From: Gadus chalcogrammus
Taxonomy: Eukaryota > Chordata > Actinopteri > Gadiformes > Gadidae
NCBI RefSeq assembly: GCF_026213295.1
Contig: NC_079415.1
Coordinates: forward strand, 21,224,847-21,288,846
Direction of reading: 5' to 3'
DNA length: 64,000 nt
Part shown: positions 1-10,284 of the stretch, piece by piece
Numbering within the stretch: position 1 is the first letter of the stretch
Layout: the number at the start of each line of letters is the position of its first letter
The notes under the pieces: model-generated
What the model was told of the DNA's origin: nothing
The model's database searches: none
The model's input: only the letters and a program-made list of their open reading frames with translations
Made by a program: the position numbers and the translations under genes

Positions 1-423
1 CTCACTCAACTCATAACTGAAATCACTCGACACAACCCTAGATCTCCCTCATCCTCTATACTGATCGACATTATTCTTACAAATAATCCTTTTAGCTACC
101 GTTCTGGGGTCTTCAGCGATAGCCTGGCCGACCATTGTGCCATTGCTTGCGTTCGTTCAGGTCTTTCAGTCAAACGCCCCCCAGTAATTGTTTCCAAGCG
201 CTGTGTGAAGAAACTTGACATGGAGGCCTTTCTCAATGACACTTCTGCCGCAGATTGGGAGAAACTCAACTTATTCACCTCTATTGAGGATGCTTGGTCT
301 TACTTTAAGAATACTTTCAGCCTTATTATTAATAAACACGCCCCACTGAAAAGATACCGGATTAAGAATCGCCTTAGTCCTTGGTTTTCTCATGACTTGG
401 CAGAGCTTGTTCGTCAAAAATAA
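1..423 (+). pseudogene. LINE endonuclease C-terminal part, frameshifted
   Basis: Frame 1 is open from the first base to a stop at 421-423. It contains a DIILTNNP segment and the SDSLADHC motif, whose histidine corresponds to the catalytic SDH of APE-type LINE endonucleases. It ends in the NKHAPLKRYR ... PWFSHDL linker that precedes RT in L2-like elements. The coding sense continues directly in frame 2 after the A-run at 414-420, so the stop comes from an indel and not a natural end. The endonuclease N-terminus lies before the window. Confidence 0.8.
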
Positions 424-2344
424 TTATCTTTGGCGAAAAGCTCGAACCTCTAAGTCTCCAGCTGATTGGCTTGCCTTCAGGCAATGCAGGAACAAATCCA
501 CCCAGGCCATCAGGTCAGCCAAAATCTCTTACTTCAAGGAGAAGCTTACATCGTGTGGTACTGATGCGAGGAAGTTTTGGACCGCAGTTAAGTCCATGGA
601 AAACAAACTCTCTTCTCCAAGCTTACCTGCATCCATGGTTTTTGACAAGGTTGTCATTACCGACAAGTGTCGCATGGTTACTCTCTTTAATCATTACTTT
701 GTAAACCCCACTCTAGCTTTGACTTCTGCTGACCTTAATAGCGTCCCACCACTCACTTTGCCCTCCCCCTCCATCACCACCAGCCTTTCCTTTAAACCAT
801 TCTCATTTACTGAGGTTCGGGATGAACTTTCCCGATTGGACCCTAATAAGTCTGCTGGCTTTGATGGGTTGGACCCAAAGTTTCTCAAAGCAGCCGCTCA
901 TCTTATTGCTGACCCAAACTCAAGGTTATTCAACCTGTCCATTCATCTCTCTGCATTCCCGTCTGATTGGAAATCAGCTTTGATATTTCCACTCTTTAAG
1001 GGTGGCTCTAGCTCCGACCCCAACTGCTACCGGCCTATTTCCATCTTGCCATGCTTGGCTAAAGTGCTAGAGAAGCTGGTCCTCAAACAACTGGACTTTT
1101 TTCTTACCACAAATCACATTCTGTCTGATTTTCAATCTGGGTTTCGTTCTGGCCACGGATGCATCACAGCCACGCATAAGGTCCTTGACGACATCATTAT
1201 TGACTTGGAAAACAAGCAGGTCTGTATTGCCATCTTTATAGACCTAGCCAAGGCATTTGATTCAGTTGATCACATGACCCTTTTGGGTAGGCTCTCCAGC
1301 ATTGGTTTATCCCCCACCTGTTGCAACTGGTTTGCCAGCTACCTGACTAACCGAATCCAACAGGTCAAGACAGATAACATCCTGTCGGAGCCACTAGCCA
1401 TTACTAAAGGGGTGCCTCAGGGCTCAATCTTGGGGCCTATCCTCTTTTCCATTTATATTAATGATGTGACCAAGGCTGCAGGCAGCTCCCGGATCCACCT
1501 TTATGCTGATGACACTATCCTGTACGCCTCTGGCCCTTCTCTCTGCTCCGCGGCCTCCACTCTTCAAGACAGTCTCACTTCTATTGAGCACTCTTTCCAC
1601 AACCTTCACCTACGGCTCAACTCTAAAAAGACAAAATGCATACTTTTCAATCGAAAAAACAACACCTCCAGCCCCCCCAAGATCGTTTGCGCTGACAACT
1701 CCAAACTGGAGTTTGTCAAGTCCTATAAATATCTAGGGCTTTGGCTGGACTCTTCCCTTTCATTCTCCACCCATATTAATAATATTCAGATTAAAGTGAA
1801 AGCCAGATTGGCCTTTCTCTTCCGTAACAATGCATCCTTCACACGCTCTGCTAAACTTACACTTGTAAAAATGACCATTCTGCCCATTGTTGACTATGGT
1901 GATACAATCTATAAAATGGCTTCAAAAACAGCGCTACACAAACTGGACGTTCTTCACCATTCAGCTATCCGCTTTGCCACAAATGCTCCCTTTAATACAC
2001 ACCACTGTGAACTTTTCAAACTGGTGGACTGGCCCTCGCTCCAAACCCGTCGACTCCGACATTGGCTTCAGTTTATTTATAAGACACTCCTGGGCAAGAC
2101 CCCGTATTACCTTTCCTCCCTTCTCCATCTCTCTAGAAGCACTTACCGCACAAGATCATCTGAGCTTATCAAACTCATCAACCCACTCACCAGGACTACC
2201 TTCGGCCGAAACTCCTTTCATTTTGCAGCAGCTTTTGACTGGAACAAAATTCAAGACACCCTCAAACTTACAGCTTTCATATCACAGTCTGCCTTCAAGC
2301 AGAAACTTAACTATGTCTTAGTAGACCCCCCCTGCTCCTGTTGA
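392..2344 (+). CDS. L2-type LINE reverse transcriptase ORF
   Basis: This 650-codon reading frame is uninterrupted. The true protein would continue from the endonuclease upstream, so the ATG at 392 is only where this frame opens. Diagnostic RT motifs are visible: FIDLAKAFDSVDH around residue 283 (palm aspartate), GVPQGSILGP around residue 340, and YADDT at about residue 371, the catalytic aspartate pair. The C-terminal part holds the thumb-like region seen in L2/CR1 elements. The enzyme would make cDNA by target-primed reverse transcription. Apart from the frameshift at its start the frame is intact, suggesting a fairly young insertion. Confidence 0.9.
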   Translation: MTWQSLFVKNNYLWRKARTSKSPADWLAFRQCRNKSTQAIRSAKISYFKEKLTSCGTDARKFWTAVKSMENKLSSPSLPASMVFDKVVITDKCRMVTLFNHYFVNPTLALTSADLNSVPPLTLPSPSITTSLSFKPFSFTEVRDELSRLDPNKSAGFDGLDPKFLKAAAHLIADPNSRLFNLSIHLSAFPSDWKSALIFPLFKGGSSSDPNCYRPISILPCLAKVLEKLVLKQLDFFLTTNHILSDFQSGFRSGHGCITATHKVLDDIIIDLENKQVCIAIFIDLAKAFDSVDHMTLLGRLSSIGLSPTCCNWFASYLTNRIQQVKTDNILSEPLAITKGVPQGSILGPILFSIYINDVTKAAGSSRIHLYADDTILYASGPSLCSAASTLQDSLTSIEHSFHNLHLRLNSKKTKCILFNRKNNTSSPPKIVCADNSKLEFVKSYKYLGLWLDSSLSFSTHINNIQIKVKARLAFLFRNNASFTRSAKLTLVKMTILPIVDYGDTIYKMASKTALHKLDVLHHSAIRFATNAPFNTHHCELFKLVDWPSLQTRRLRHWLQFIYKTLLGKTPYYLSSLLHLSRSTYRTRSSELIKLINPLTRTTFGRNSFHFAAAFDWNKIQDTLKLTAFISQSAFKQKLNYVLVDPPCSC

Positions 2345-2599
2345 TTTCACTGTTTCTCATTTGCATTACACCCTTCACACACAATATAACATTGACCCAT
2401 CTTAATTATTATTATTATTTATAGTGCATTGGTGTTTTCTATTTTCTTTCTGTACATAGGTTATGTATTTGTATATCCGTTTTATATTTGTCTAAATTAG
2501 TCATGCTTGTGTTTTTGTTATTTGTACCTTTTATTCCTGGTGGGGCCTCTTGGACCAGATCAATATTGTAAATAAGAAACTGTTCTTAATGTTTTATCT

Positions 2600-2634
2600 G
2601 GAAAAATAAAGGTTAAATAAATAAAATAAAGTGC
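2600..2634 (+). repeat. LINE 3' terminal TAAA-type tail
   Basis: The 3' UTR ends in AATAAAGG followed by imperfect TAAA/ATAAA units. L2-like LINEs typically end in such short microsatellite tails rather than a long poly(A). Confidence 0.7.
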
Positions 2635-3310
2635 ATTTATTTTTGAACAGCACATCCGATCCATGACCTCTGTATTTTTTTTACATTTAAATGTATGCCC
2701 ATAACTAACTGAGTTTAGCTTTATCTATTATTACTTTTATTTTCTTCCCTTTTCTTAATGTTATGTGTATTTCGTTTTTAAGATAAAACAAGAGAAACCC
2801 AAACATATCTTATGGTCTCGTATTTATGTAAATGTTTCATGTATTTATATGTTTTTTACATGTGACTGTCTGAGTTTGATGTGGGGTCTATGGTCTCGTA
2901 GTTATGTACACGTTTCATGTATTTATGTGTTTTGTTCATGTTGTGACTGAGTTTGTGATGTGAGTCTTTGTTCTATGTTCCCACTCTTGGCCTGCACCTT
3001 GATGTGGTGAGAGGGCTTTAAACTAAGACTTAGTTTTATTTTTTTGTTTATTATTGATTGTCACAGTCTAGCTTATTAATGATACAAGGCCTTAACTAAA
3101 CCCCTTCTCTTCTGTTTGCAGAAAATGGAAACAGAGTGTATTTTATCTTAAGTTAGAAAATCTTTGTTTCCTCATCAGATCCCAGTCCATCATGCTCCCC
3201 TTGCCTGCCGTGCCACCATCATGCCTCATGCATCACTTCCCAGCACCCTGCCCAGCTGCATCTTATTCCCTTACTCCAGCTCTTTCCCATAAGTGACAAA
3301 CACGCCTCAG
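2635..3310. other. Unannotated AT-rich DNA between LINE and Harbinger element
   Basis: I see no gene here. A near-duplicated stretch mentioning GGTCTCGTA...TTATGTA...GTTTCATGTATTTAT occurs twice (about 2812-2850 and 2892-2928), a degenerate local tandem duplication. A stretch near 3176-3205 resembles one near 7149-7175 on the same strand. Confidence 0.5.
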
Positions 3311-3591
3311 GGCCTGTGTCCACCAAAAGCGTTTTTAAAAGACGGAGCGCCGGTCTGCAATGCATTCTCTATGGCAGGACGCGCAAGCAGCGCGCCTTTT
3401 AAAAAGCCGGCCGGAGCGTTTAAACGCTCCACGCGCCTCGCGCTTTTAGACGCGCGCCCCCGTTGAAAAAAGTTGAACTTTTGAAGAAAAGCGCTTCACG
3501 TCATCGGCGCTTTTTTTGAACGACCAATCAAAATCGAGGATGAGGCAAGGCTAAAAGTATAAACCGAACTCAAACTGAAACAAACTGAAAC

Positions 3592-4809
3592 ATGTCGGAC
3601 GAAAGCTTGATAACAGCTGTGAGCGAGTGTCCGGTCCTGTACGACCTCACGTTGAAGGCCTACCACGACCTAACAAAACGCAACCAGGCCTGGCGAGACA
3701 TTTCATCTATGCTGGGCGTTACAGGTGAGAATTATTTATTAATTATTTATATTATTATCATGTTTAATAATGATATTATCGCATTTAACTATTAGCCGTT
3801 AGGTACAAACTGCCACCCGTACTTGGCAGTTAGTATTAACGTTTACTTGGCAGTTAGTATTAACGTTTACTTGGCAGTTAGTATTAACGTTAACTTGGCA
3901 GTTCGTATTAACGTTACTGATAGGTAGGCTTGATATTAACCTTGTAGGTTGTGTGAATTGCTAATTGTAGAGACATAATCTTGTATCAACAGCTGAAGTG
4001 TCCCGCAAGAAATGGAAGTACTTTACGGGATAAATATTTGAGGGAGAGGAAGGCAGAGAGGGACAGGAAGAAAAGTGGGGCCGGTGCCACCTCTTTCAAG
4101 AGGTGGAAGTATATGGCGATCATGGGCTTCCTGGAGCTCCATGTGAAGGAGAGGGTATCTTCTAGTAATATGGAGCAGGGAGATTATAGCCGGCAGGAAA
4201 TAGCACCGGAGATCTTGGCCCTGCTAGCGCCCAGTATGTCTCCCCAACGAGAGGTAGGCCTATAACAAAAGCTATAGTAGCCTAAAACATATGCTAAAAA
4301 CATACCCTAACATACTAGTGTTCTTAAGGTTTTTCTTGGGTGAAGCCAGATGCAGAGATATTTATAAGTATTCACCATTTTAATTTGCACATTTTAAACA
4401 AACAAATGTATGCTGGTGGCTCTTGTGATGAAAATGATGCCACTTTGAGCCACAGGTGGTGGCTCAAAGTGAAGAGGAGATATCTCCTCCCTCTCCCAGC
4501 CTATCAGAGTCCGCTGTGGACACCTCTCCTCCATCTCCTCCCACTACCTCTACGGTGACTCTGGTCACACCGCTGCGTCCTGTACCTCCACCACCACGCA
4601 GGAGACAGCTGGAGCAGCCGCTGTCTGTGTTCCAGCAATCAATCCTGTCCTCCCTCGAAAAAGAAAAGGAGAATACACCGGCTCTGGAGGAGGATGAGCA
4701 TTTTATGCTCAGCCTCGTCCCATCATTGAGGAGGCTGTCCAACCAGAAAAAGGCCCGGGCGCGCATGAGGATGCAGCAGGTCCTTTATGATGTGGAGTTT
4801 GGAGAGTAA
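3592..4809 (+). pseudogene. Harbinger-associated MADF-BESS domain gene, three exons, one frameshift
   Basis: Exons are inferred at 3592-3724, 3993-4253 and 4456-4809, with introns bounded GTGAGA...CAACAG and GTAGGC...CCACAG. Exon 1 begins MSDESLITAVSECPVLYDL and joins in phase 1 to a WKY...KYLRERKAERDRKKS segment, a MADF (Myb/SANT-like) DNA-binding domain. Exon 3 is Ser/Pro-rich and ends in a BESS-like motif (DEHFMLSLVPSLRRL) that mediates protein interactions. In PIF/Harbinger elements this second protein helps transposase bind DNA and enter the nucleus. One extra T in the TTT at 4021-4024 shifts the frame in exon 2, otherwise everything is open, so it is a recent lesion or a sequence error. 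Confidence 0.75.
3821..3916 (+). repeat. 24-bp tandem repeat, four copies, in MADF intron 1
   Basis: The unit ACTTGGCAGTTAGTATTAAC plus GTTT repeats four times with two substitutions in the last copies. It lies inside the first intron of the MADF gene. Confidence 0.9.
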
Positions 4810-4814
4810 TTAAT

Positions 4815-5225
4815 TTGTAATCATTTTCTATTTAGATTTAGTTTTAAGATTTTTTTAAATGTGTAAATAAAATTTGCAATCAGTTTCTATTTAGATTTAG
4901 TTTAAGCCTTAAGATATTTTTAAATGTGTCAATAAAATTTGTAATCAGTTTCTATTTAGATTTAGTTTAAGCTTTAAGATTTTTTTTAAATGTGTACATA
5001 CTATCTTGGAATAATTTTCTATTTAGATTTAGTACAAGCTATAAGAAATGTTTCAAATGTGTACATAATATTTTGGAATAATTTTCTATTTAGATTTAGT
5101 ACAAGCTATAAGAAATGTTTCAAATGTGTACATACTATCTTGGAATCATTTTCTATTTAGCTTTAGTACAAGCTATAAGAAATGTTTCAAATGTGTACAT
5201 ACTATCTTGGAATCATTTTCTAATG
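4815..5225 (+). repeat. ~67-bp AT-rich tandem repeat, about six copies
   Basis: Units marked by TTCTATTTAGATTTAGT recur at 4825, 4885, 4950, 5017, 5084 and 5151. The later periods are 67 bp and the first ones 60-65 bp. The array sits between the convergent 3' ends of the MADF gene and the transposase, and each early unit carries an AATAAA-like hexamer that could serve as a polyadenylation signal. Confidence 0.85.
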
Positions 5226-5481
5226 AATCAGTTAATTAAACATTTTAATGCTAAGACAATGTTGTTTTGTTTTCATTACATTAGGTAGTAGATACATAAT
5301 GAATGCTCTGATGATGATGAAGGTGTTAAAGGTGTGTTTGTCTTCAGAAGTAATCCAGCATACAACATGAATGTTAGATTGATTTAAGAAATTTTATTAT
5401 TAGTTTTGGTTTTTCGCCTTTTTTGATTTAAATATATACAAAATGATAAAAAACATATCATTATATATACAAAATGATAAA

Positions 5482-6379
5482 CTAAATTCCATCCTGCCAT
5501 GTCACTCGACCAGGCAGAGATGAAAAATAGCAGTTGAAGGTCTCCCTCACTGCGACCGCTTCCCTGGAGGCGTTGTTGCTGCCGACCCTGGGGATTCTCT
5601 GCACTGCACCCTGTGATGGCACAGTTGGAGTGCGGGGGCCATCCTCTCCCTCACCATCCCAACGCATGTAGTTGTGGAGGATACAGGTGGCTTTCACGGC
5701 GCTCTCTGCCACCTCTGGAGACACGCCGAGAACCCTCCTGTAGAGCCTCCACTGGTTGGCGAGGATGCCAAAGGCGCACTCCACAATCCTCCGGGCGTGG
5801 GACAGCCGAAAATTGAAAATCCTCCGCTCTCCCCCCAGGTTTTGGCCAGGGTAGGGCCGCAGGAGGTTCCTCCGCAGAGGAAAAGCCTCATCCCCAATGA
5901 ATACATGCGGCTGGGGTCCCAGATGGTCTGCTCCAGGTAGGGGTCGATCAGGTGGAAGGTCCAGGTTCCCCAGCCGCAGAGCAGTGCCAAAGGCCGAAGA
6001 CGAGAGCGTGCCTCCATCACTGCTCCTGCCGTAGGCCCCCACATCCACGACCCTAAAGCGATAGCGGGCATCCACCACCGCCAAAAGGACGATGGAGAAT
6101 GCCCCCTTATAATTAAAATACTGGCTGCCAGTAGACGGTGGGGCCTGTATAACCACATGTTTGCCGTCTATGGCGCCGAGGCAGTTGGGGAAGTCTGCCA
6201 GCTTCTCGTAGTCCCCAGCTATCTTCCTCCAGTCCTCTGCCCCTGGCACAGGCATGTATGTGGAGACCATACACTGCCATATGGCCTCACACACACTCTT
6301 CACGATCCTCGCCACAGTGCAGAACCCCACCCTGTAGCTGAAGGCTATGGACCTGTAGGAGTCTCCAGTTGACAGGTAC
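5482..6379 (-). CDS. PIF/Harbinger transposase (DDE_Tnp_4), 3' exon
   Basis: The minus-strand frame is open from an AG acceptor at 6380-6381 (TTGCAG before the exon) to the stop at 5482. It begins YLSTGDSYRSIAFSYRVG, a signature found just before the catalytic domain. The three acidic residues are present: D in GAIDGKHV (codon at 6166-6168), D in FIGDEAFPLRRN (5890-5892) and E in ARRIVECAFGIL (5779-5781). HNYMRWDGEGE lies near the C-terminus. The enzyme would cut and rejoin element ends at 3-bp TWA-like targets. The preceding N-terminal exon, usually about 100 codons, is not visible in the palindromic DNA upstream, so the element may be unable to make a full protein. Confidence 0.85.
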
Positions 6380-6550
6380 CTGCAACATAAACAAAGATAG
6401 CCTACATTATCTTCAGTTAATTAGAAAACAAAAAAGAACTGCACAGCTGCTAATAAAGGTTTGCCTTCTTATTAATTAAATATGAAAACTTTTAATTAAT
6501 TTAATTTATTGAATTAATAAGAAGCCAAACCGTTAACTCCTGTTAACTCC

Positions 6551-6912
6551 TATCGACCTAACGTCAGTTGGTATTTAACGTTAGGTCTATAGACCTAACG
6601 TTAAATACCAACTGTTGTGTTCATTTACAAAGACACATTTCAGTTTATGCTACTCACCTCAGACAGACTCGCTATTTAGTTGACTCAACTCCTGTTTATG
6701 TCTAAACAATATAGGCTATATATTGTTTAGACATAAACAGGAGTTGAGTCAACTAAATAAAAAGTAAAACTAAATTGGTACAGTTGGTAATTAACGTTAG
6801 GTCTATAGACCTAACGTCAGTTGGTATTTAACGTTAGGTCTATAGACCTAACGTTAAATACCAACTGTTGTGTTCATTTACAAAGACACATTTCAGTTTA
6901 TGCTACTCACCC
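6551..6912. repeat. Duplicated perfect palindromes around a third hairpin
   Basis: Perfect 50-bp palindromes occupy 6565-6614 and 6818-6867, centred on GGTCTATAGACC. They lie within a directly repeated segment of about 109 bp (6551-6659 and 6804-6912, offset 253). Between them is another hairpin, 6674-6758, with 40-bp arms containing TTGACTCAACTCCTG. This is likely the wreckage of nested foldback elements inside the transposase 5' region. Confidence 0.9.
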
Positions 6913-7617
6913 AAGTGTTTTTAATAATTTATTAATTATGCATGTAAGGTGTGCTTAAGTGGCCTGGAAGGTGCCCATCAATAAAATGCTTATTAATATA
7001 ACATTATGGCTCCATCAAAAGCAAAGTACACCTGCCATTTACAGTTATCATTTATGCTATCCTAGACATCTTTAAACTTATTTACATAGGCCTACAGTAG
7101 GCCTGATTTCCTCTGAATGTTTAAATAAAAAAATTCCCTGTCCATGTCAGATCCCTGTCCATCATACTCCTGTTGTTGTCTTCCTGCACACCTGACTGCC
7201 TCCTCCATTGATTGCGGCCACAGCCCTCTCCCTGTAAAATATTTCATGTTATACATTTCAGGATCAAGTTTGAGATTCAGTTTCAGTATTACTTGTTTTT
7301 GAAACCTGACATGGGGCTGGCACCGCCACCATCATATCTGTCTTATTTATTGCACCCACACATAATAGGTCCATGATACCATGTGGGGTCATTTCAGACT
7401 CCTTTGCTTCCTAACGCCTTGTGAGTTCCCTGGGTACACCAGCTGATGGGTCTTTGTATATATTGGGCATTTGATTCTCGTTTCAGAAACCGAAATATAT
7501 TAAAAAACGAGTGGTAATTATTTCTGTTTTAACATTCAAAAAGGTATATACAAGGTGCTTTTCTTGTCAAGTCAAAAAGTGGCAAACTAATCTAAAATAA
7601 TAATTGTTAAACATTTA
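6913..7617. other. Unannotated DNA between the two Harbinger elements
   Basis: No supported gene. The minus strand near 7236-7130 has a plausible AG acceptor and some open sequence, but no transposase signature, so I do not call the missing N-terminal exon here. Confidence 0.4.
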
Positions 7618-7897
7618 GGGCCGGTTTCGGAGACAAGGCTTAAGCCTAGTCCCAGACTAAAATGCTGTTTGAGCTGGCTTAACTGAAATTCACTTGCACA
7701 GACGTATCTTAAAATAGTCGTGGATTAAGCCTGTTCTGGATTAAACAAAGCCGATTGCAAAATTGAGCATTAGAGCTACTCCAGGACTAAATTGGACTGA
7801 ATTGAAGCTTAAACTAATCTGCCAAGGAGGCAGGTTTAACTCCCGCTTAGTAGGCTAGGCTACTGTTTGTGAAACTGAGCTTGGATTGTTTGGGAGC

Positions 7898-8932
7898 ATG
7901 GACTATTTGGAATATCTAAATGAGGACCAACATGCACGACAAAGGCCAGCCAGACGAATACTGCTGGATAGGAGTGATCCATTGAATCAGTTTGATGAAA
8001 TAACTTTTCGAGACCGCTTTCGTATGCACAAGGAAAATGCATTGAAGATAATTACTTTGCTTGAGCCTAGACTTTCCTCTCTGTCTCAAAGAGGAAGGCC
8101 TGTGTCCAATCAACTGCAAGTTCTGATCACTTTGAGGTTCTTGGCATGTGGAATCTTTCATCGTGAAACTGGTGATTTGTGTGGTGTCAGTGAACCAACT
8201 GTATGTAGAATAGTTCACAAAGTCTGCAGTGCCATTTGTGAACTGAGGAGTCTTTACATCAAGTTCCCTGATGCTGCTGGGCAAGCCAACTATAAAGTGC
8301 AATTCTATGAATATGGGCACTTCCCAGGAGTGATTGGCTGTATAGACGGATGTCATGTTCCCATCAAGTGTCCATCAACTCCTGATGCAGAGGAATACAG
8401 GAATCGTAAGAACTGTTTTTCAATCAATGTTCAGGGTGTATGCACTCCTAATTTGGAGTTTTCAAACATTGTTGCCCGTTGGAAAGGTGCAACCCATGAT
8501 TCAAGGATTTTTCTCAACTCTTCATTGTGTGCACAATTTGAGAGAGGACAACATAGTGGACTACTACTTGGTGATAGTGGATATGGTCAGAGTAACTATT
8601 TATTCACACCACATCTAAATCCCACAACAGCTGAGCAGCAAAGGTACAACAGAGCTCATATCCGTACTAGAGGGATGATCGAGCGTATGTTTGGAGTATG
8701 GAAAACTCGATTCCAGTGCTTACGAAATACACTTCGTTTCAAGCCAAGAAGATGCTGCAAAGTGATCATTGCTACAGCTGTGCTGCACAACTACCTGAAG
8801 CAGCATGGCTGTCCTGATCTGCCAATGGAAGATCAGGATGATGCAGATGTGCCCATGGTGGCAGAGGCAGCCAATGACCAGCGAGGACTTGCACACAGAG
8901 CTGCTTTCACAGTGCAGCACTTCAGCATTTAA
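7898..8932 (+). CDS. HARBI1-like Harbinger transposase
   Basis: The ATG at 7898 gives a single-exon 344-aa protein starting MDYLEYLNEDQHARQRPARR, close to the size of vertebrate HARBI1 (about 349 aa). The DDE triad is complete: D150 in GVIGCIDGCHVPIKCP, D226 in LLLGDSGYGQ, and E262 in RTRGMIERMFGVWKTR. A helix-turn-helix-like LRFLACGIFHRETGDLCGVS (residues about 80-99) precedes it. VLHNYL is the usual C-terminal Harbinger motif. It should act in the nucleus with the Myb-like partner encoded at 9120-10284. A TTG 12 bases upstream is in frame, but the ATG is preferred. HARBI1 is a domesticated relative. This copy sits inside terminal repeats and is therefore a transposon gene. Confidence 0.93.
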   Translation: MDYLEYLNEDQHARQRPARRILLDRSDPLNQFDEITFRDRFRMHKENALKIITLLEPRLSSLSQRGRPVSNQLQVLITLRFLACGIFHRETGDLCGVSEPTVCRIVHKVCSAICELRSLYIKFPDAAGQANYKVQFYEYGHFPGVIGCIDGCHVPIKCPSTPDAEEYRNRKNCFSINVQGVCTPNLEFSNIVARWKGATHDSRIFLNSSLCAQFERGQHSGLLLGDSGYGQSNYLFTPHLNPTTAEQQRYNRAHIRTRGMIERMFGVWKTRFQCLRNTLRFKPRRCCKVIIATAVLHNYLKQHGCPDLPMEDQDDADVPMVAEAANDQRGLAHRAAFTVQHFSI

Positions 8933-9119
8933 ATATGGAATGTATTCATTATGGTATAGTTTTGCTTGCATACTGTTTCTGTACAAAATTACAATAATGT
9001 AGCAAAATTAAACGAGTGAACCAAGGCTGGTTAAAATGTAGTTTGTGATGATTAATACTCACTCACACTCACGTGCCAAATGACAATACATTTATTTTTA
9101 TTTTTCACAATTCCTCATA

Positions 9120-10284
9120 TTAACCATGGCTACTGGTATGCAGAATTCTTTTTTGGAGCATAGCCCTCTCTCCCAATTTCATATCCTGTTCAACCTCTAG
9201 AATTCTCATTTTCATTTCATATTCTTCTTTTAAATATTCAATTTTACGCTCATGAAATTCTCTGGCTAACTTTTCATGCATAGTTATCTTTTTTGGTCTC
9301 TGTTGGATGGTAGCAGCTTCATCTCCCAGGGGTGCCATAGCAGATGTGGAGGGTTCAGGCTCGTTGTGAACTGGCTCTTGATTGGTTTCCTCTGGAAAAA
9401 AAGACCACTGTTCCAAACTCAAATCAACTAATATGGTCCTGTAACCAATTTACTTCCTAAGGTATATTTACCATTTTGCTCAGTTCTCCATGTTCACTGT
9501 CCAAATGGTCATTGTCTGGAATACCATCCAGAGGTTGCTGGTGCTCTATTATACCAGACAGCAAGTCACCCAATTCATCACATGTGTCCTTTATTGGTGG
9601 TCCACCACCTGTAATAAATCGCTCTCTTCTGCTTGCTGCATTCTCTTTTTTTAATCCCAGTTTAATGTTCTTCCATAGAACCTATGAAGGCAGATATCAT
9701 TCATTAGTTTTCTTTTTTGATGTCACAAAAATAGTAATATGGGAAATCTGAAATACTGGTACTGATAAGGCATAATAAAAATAAGTTTGTCTCCTGATAA
9801 TTTAGGTCATGGTGGAGAAATGATTTTATTTTATATTTCTTTCCCCCTCACATATAGGTATGGATTTTCCTTTGTGCAACATATCTTACTCTACCACCAT
9901 GTTTAACATGCATATGCCCCTTTAAAATAGGTTACTATCCTTTTAAACAGGATATTCATTCAATGTGAATGCTACAAGCAGCAGGAGTATTGTTTTTGGG
10001 TAGGCCATAAATAAGCAGGGTATAGGCAACAGGAAACAAACACATATTTTTGTGCCTAATAATGAAGATTAACTCACCTGCAGTTGTTGTACTGTTCTTG
10101 TGGGGACATCTTCATTTGCATTGAATGCATTGCCAATTGCAGTCCAAGCACTTCTTTTCTTCTGTTCAATACCAGCAGTATGGATTTTGCTTTCAATGAC
10201 TGGATGGTTCGATACAATTAGTTTTAGTAGTGTTTTATCATGCTCACTATAATTTTTGGAGCGAATTCTCTTTGCCTCTGCCAT
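9120..10284 (-). CDS. NAIF1-like Myb/SANT DNA-binding protein of Harbinger element
   Basis: Three minus-strand exons join in phase 0: 10284-10078, 9681-9472 and 9389-9120. Introns begin GTGAGT and GTAAAT and end in AG. The product is about 228 aa. Residues roughly 5-90 (RIRSKNYSEHDKTLLKLIV ... WTAIGNAFNA ... LQVLWKNIKLGLKKE) form a trihelix/Myb-SANT-like domain as in NAIF1. The C-terminal exon is a charged helical, coiled-coil-like segment (HEKLAREFHERKIEYLKEEY). In active Harbinger elements this protein brings transposase to the nucleus and to the element ends. All three exons are open. The exact exon 3 acceptor (CCAG|AG or CAGAG|GA) is chosen to keep phase 0. Confidence 0.85.

Larger units (their letters stand above)
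1..2634 (+). mobile_element. L2-clade non-LTR retrotransposon (LINE), 5'-truncated by window edge
   Basis: The block reads in order: the end of an apurinic-type endonuclease, a linker, a full reverse transcriptase, then a short AT-rich 3' UTR ending near 2600-2634 in TAAA-like tail repeats. This order and the RT motifs fit the Jockey superfamily, L2/CR1-like clades common in fish. The 5' end lies outside the window. One frameshift near the A-run at 414-420 separates endonuclease and RT frames, so this copy is dead unless the indel is a sequencing error. The clade name is inferred from motifs, not from a search. Confidence 0.9.
3311..7617. mobile_element. PIF/Harbinger DNA transposon with MADF-BESS gene, damaged
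   Basis: Two convergent genes of the type carried by PIF/Harbinger elements lie here: a MADF-BESS DNA-binding gene on plus and a DDE transposase on minus. A GC-rich, palindrome-rich segment starting GGCCTGTGTCCACCAAAAGC at about 3312 looks like the left terminus. The right terminus is uncertain: the second Harbinger element begins at 7618, and a terminus-like sequence appears only at 13370-13404. The N-terminal transposase exon is not recognisable. The boundaries are therefore approximate. Confidence 0.65.

Noticed and set aside
5613..6158. Open frames antisense and out of frame to the transposase
   Set aside because: Shadows of the GC-rich transposase exon. The minus-strand frame with the DDE triad is the real one.
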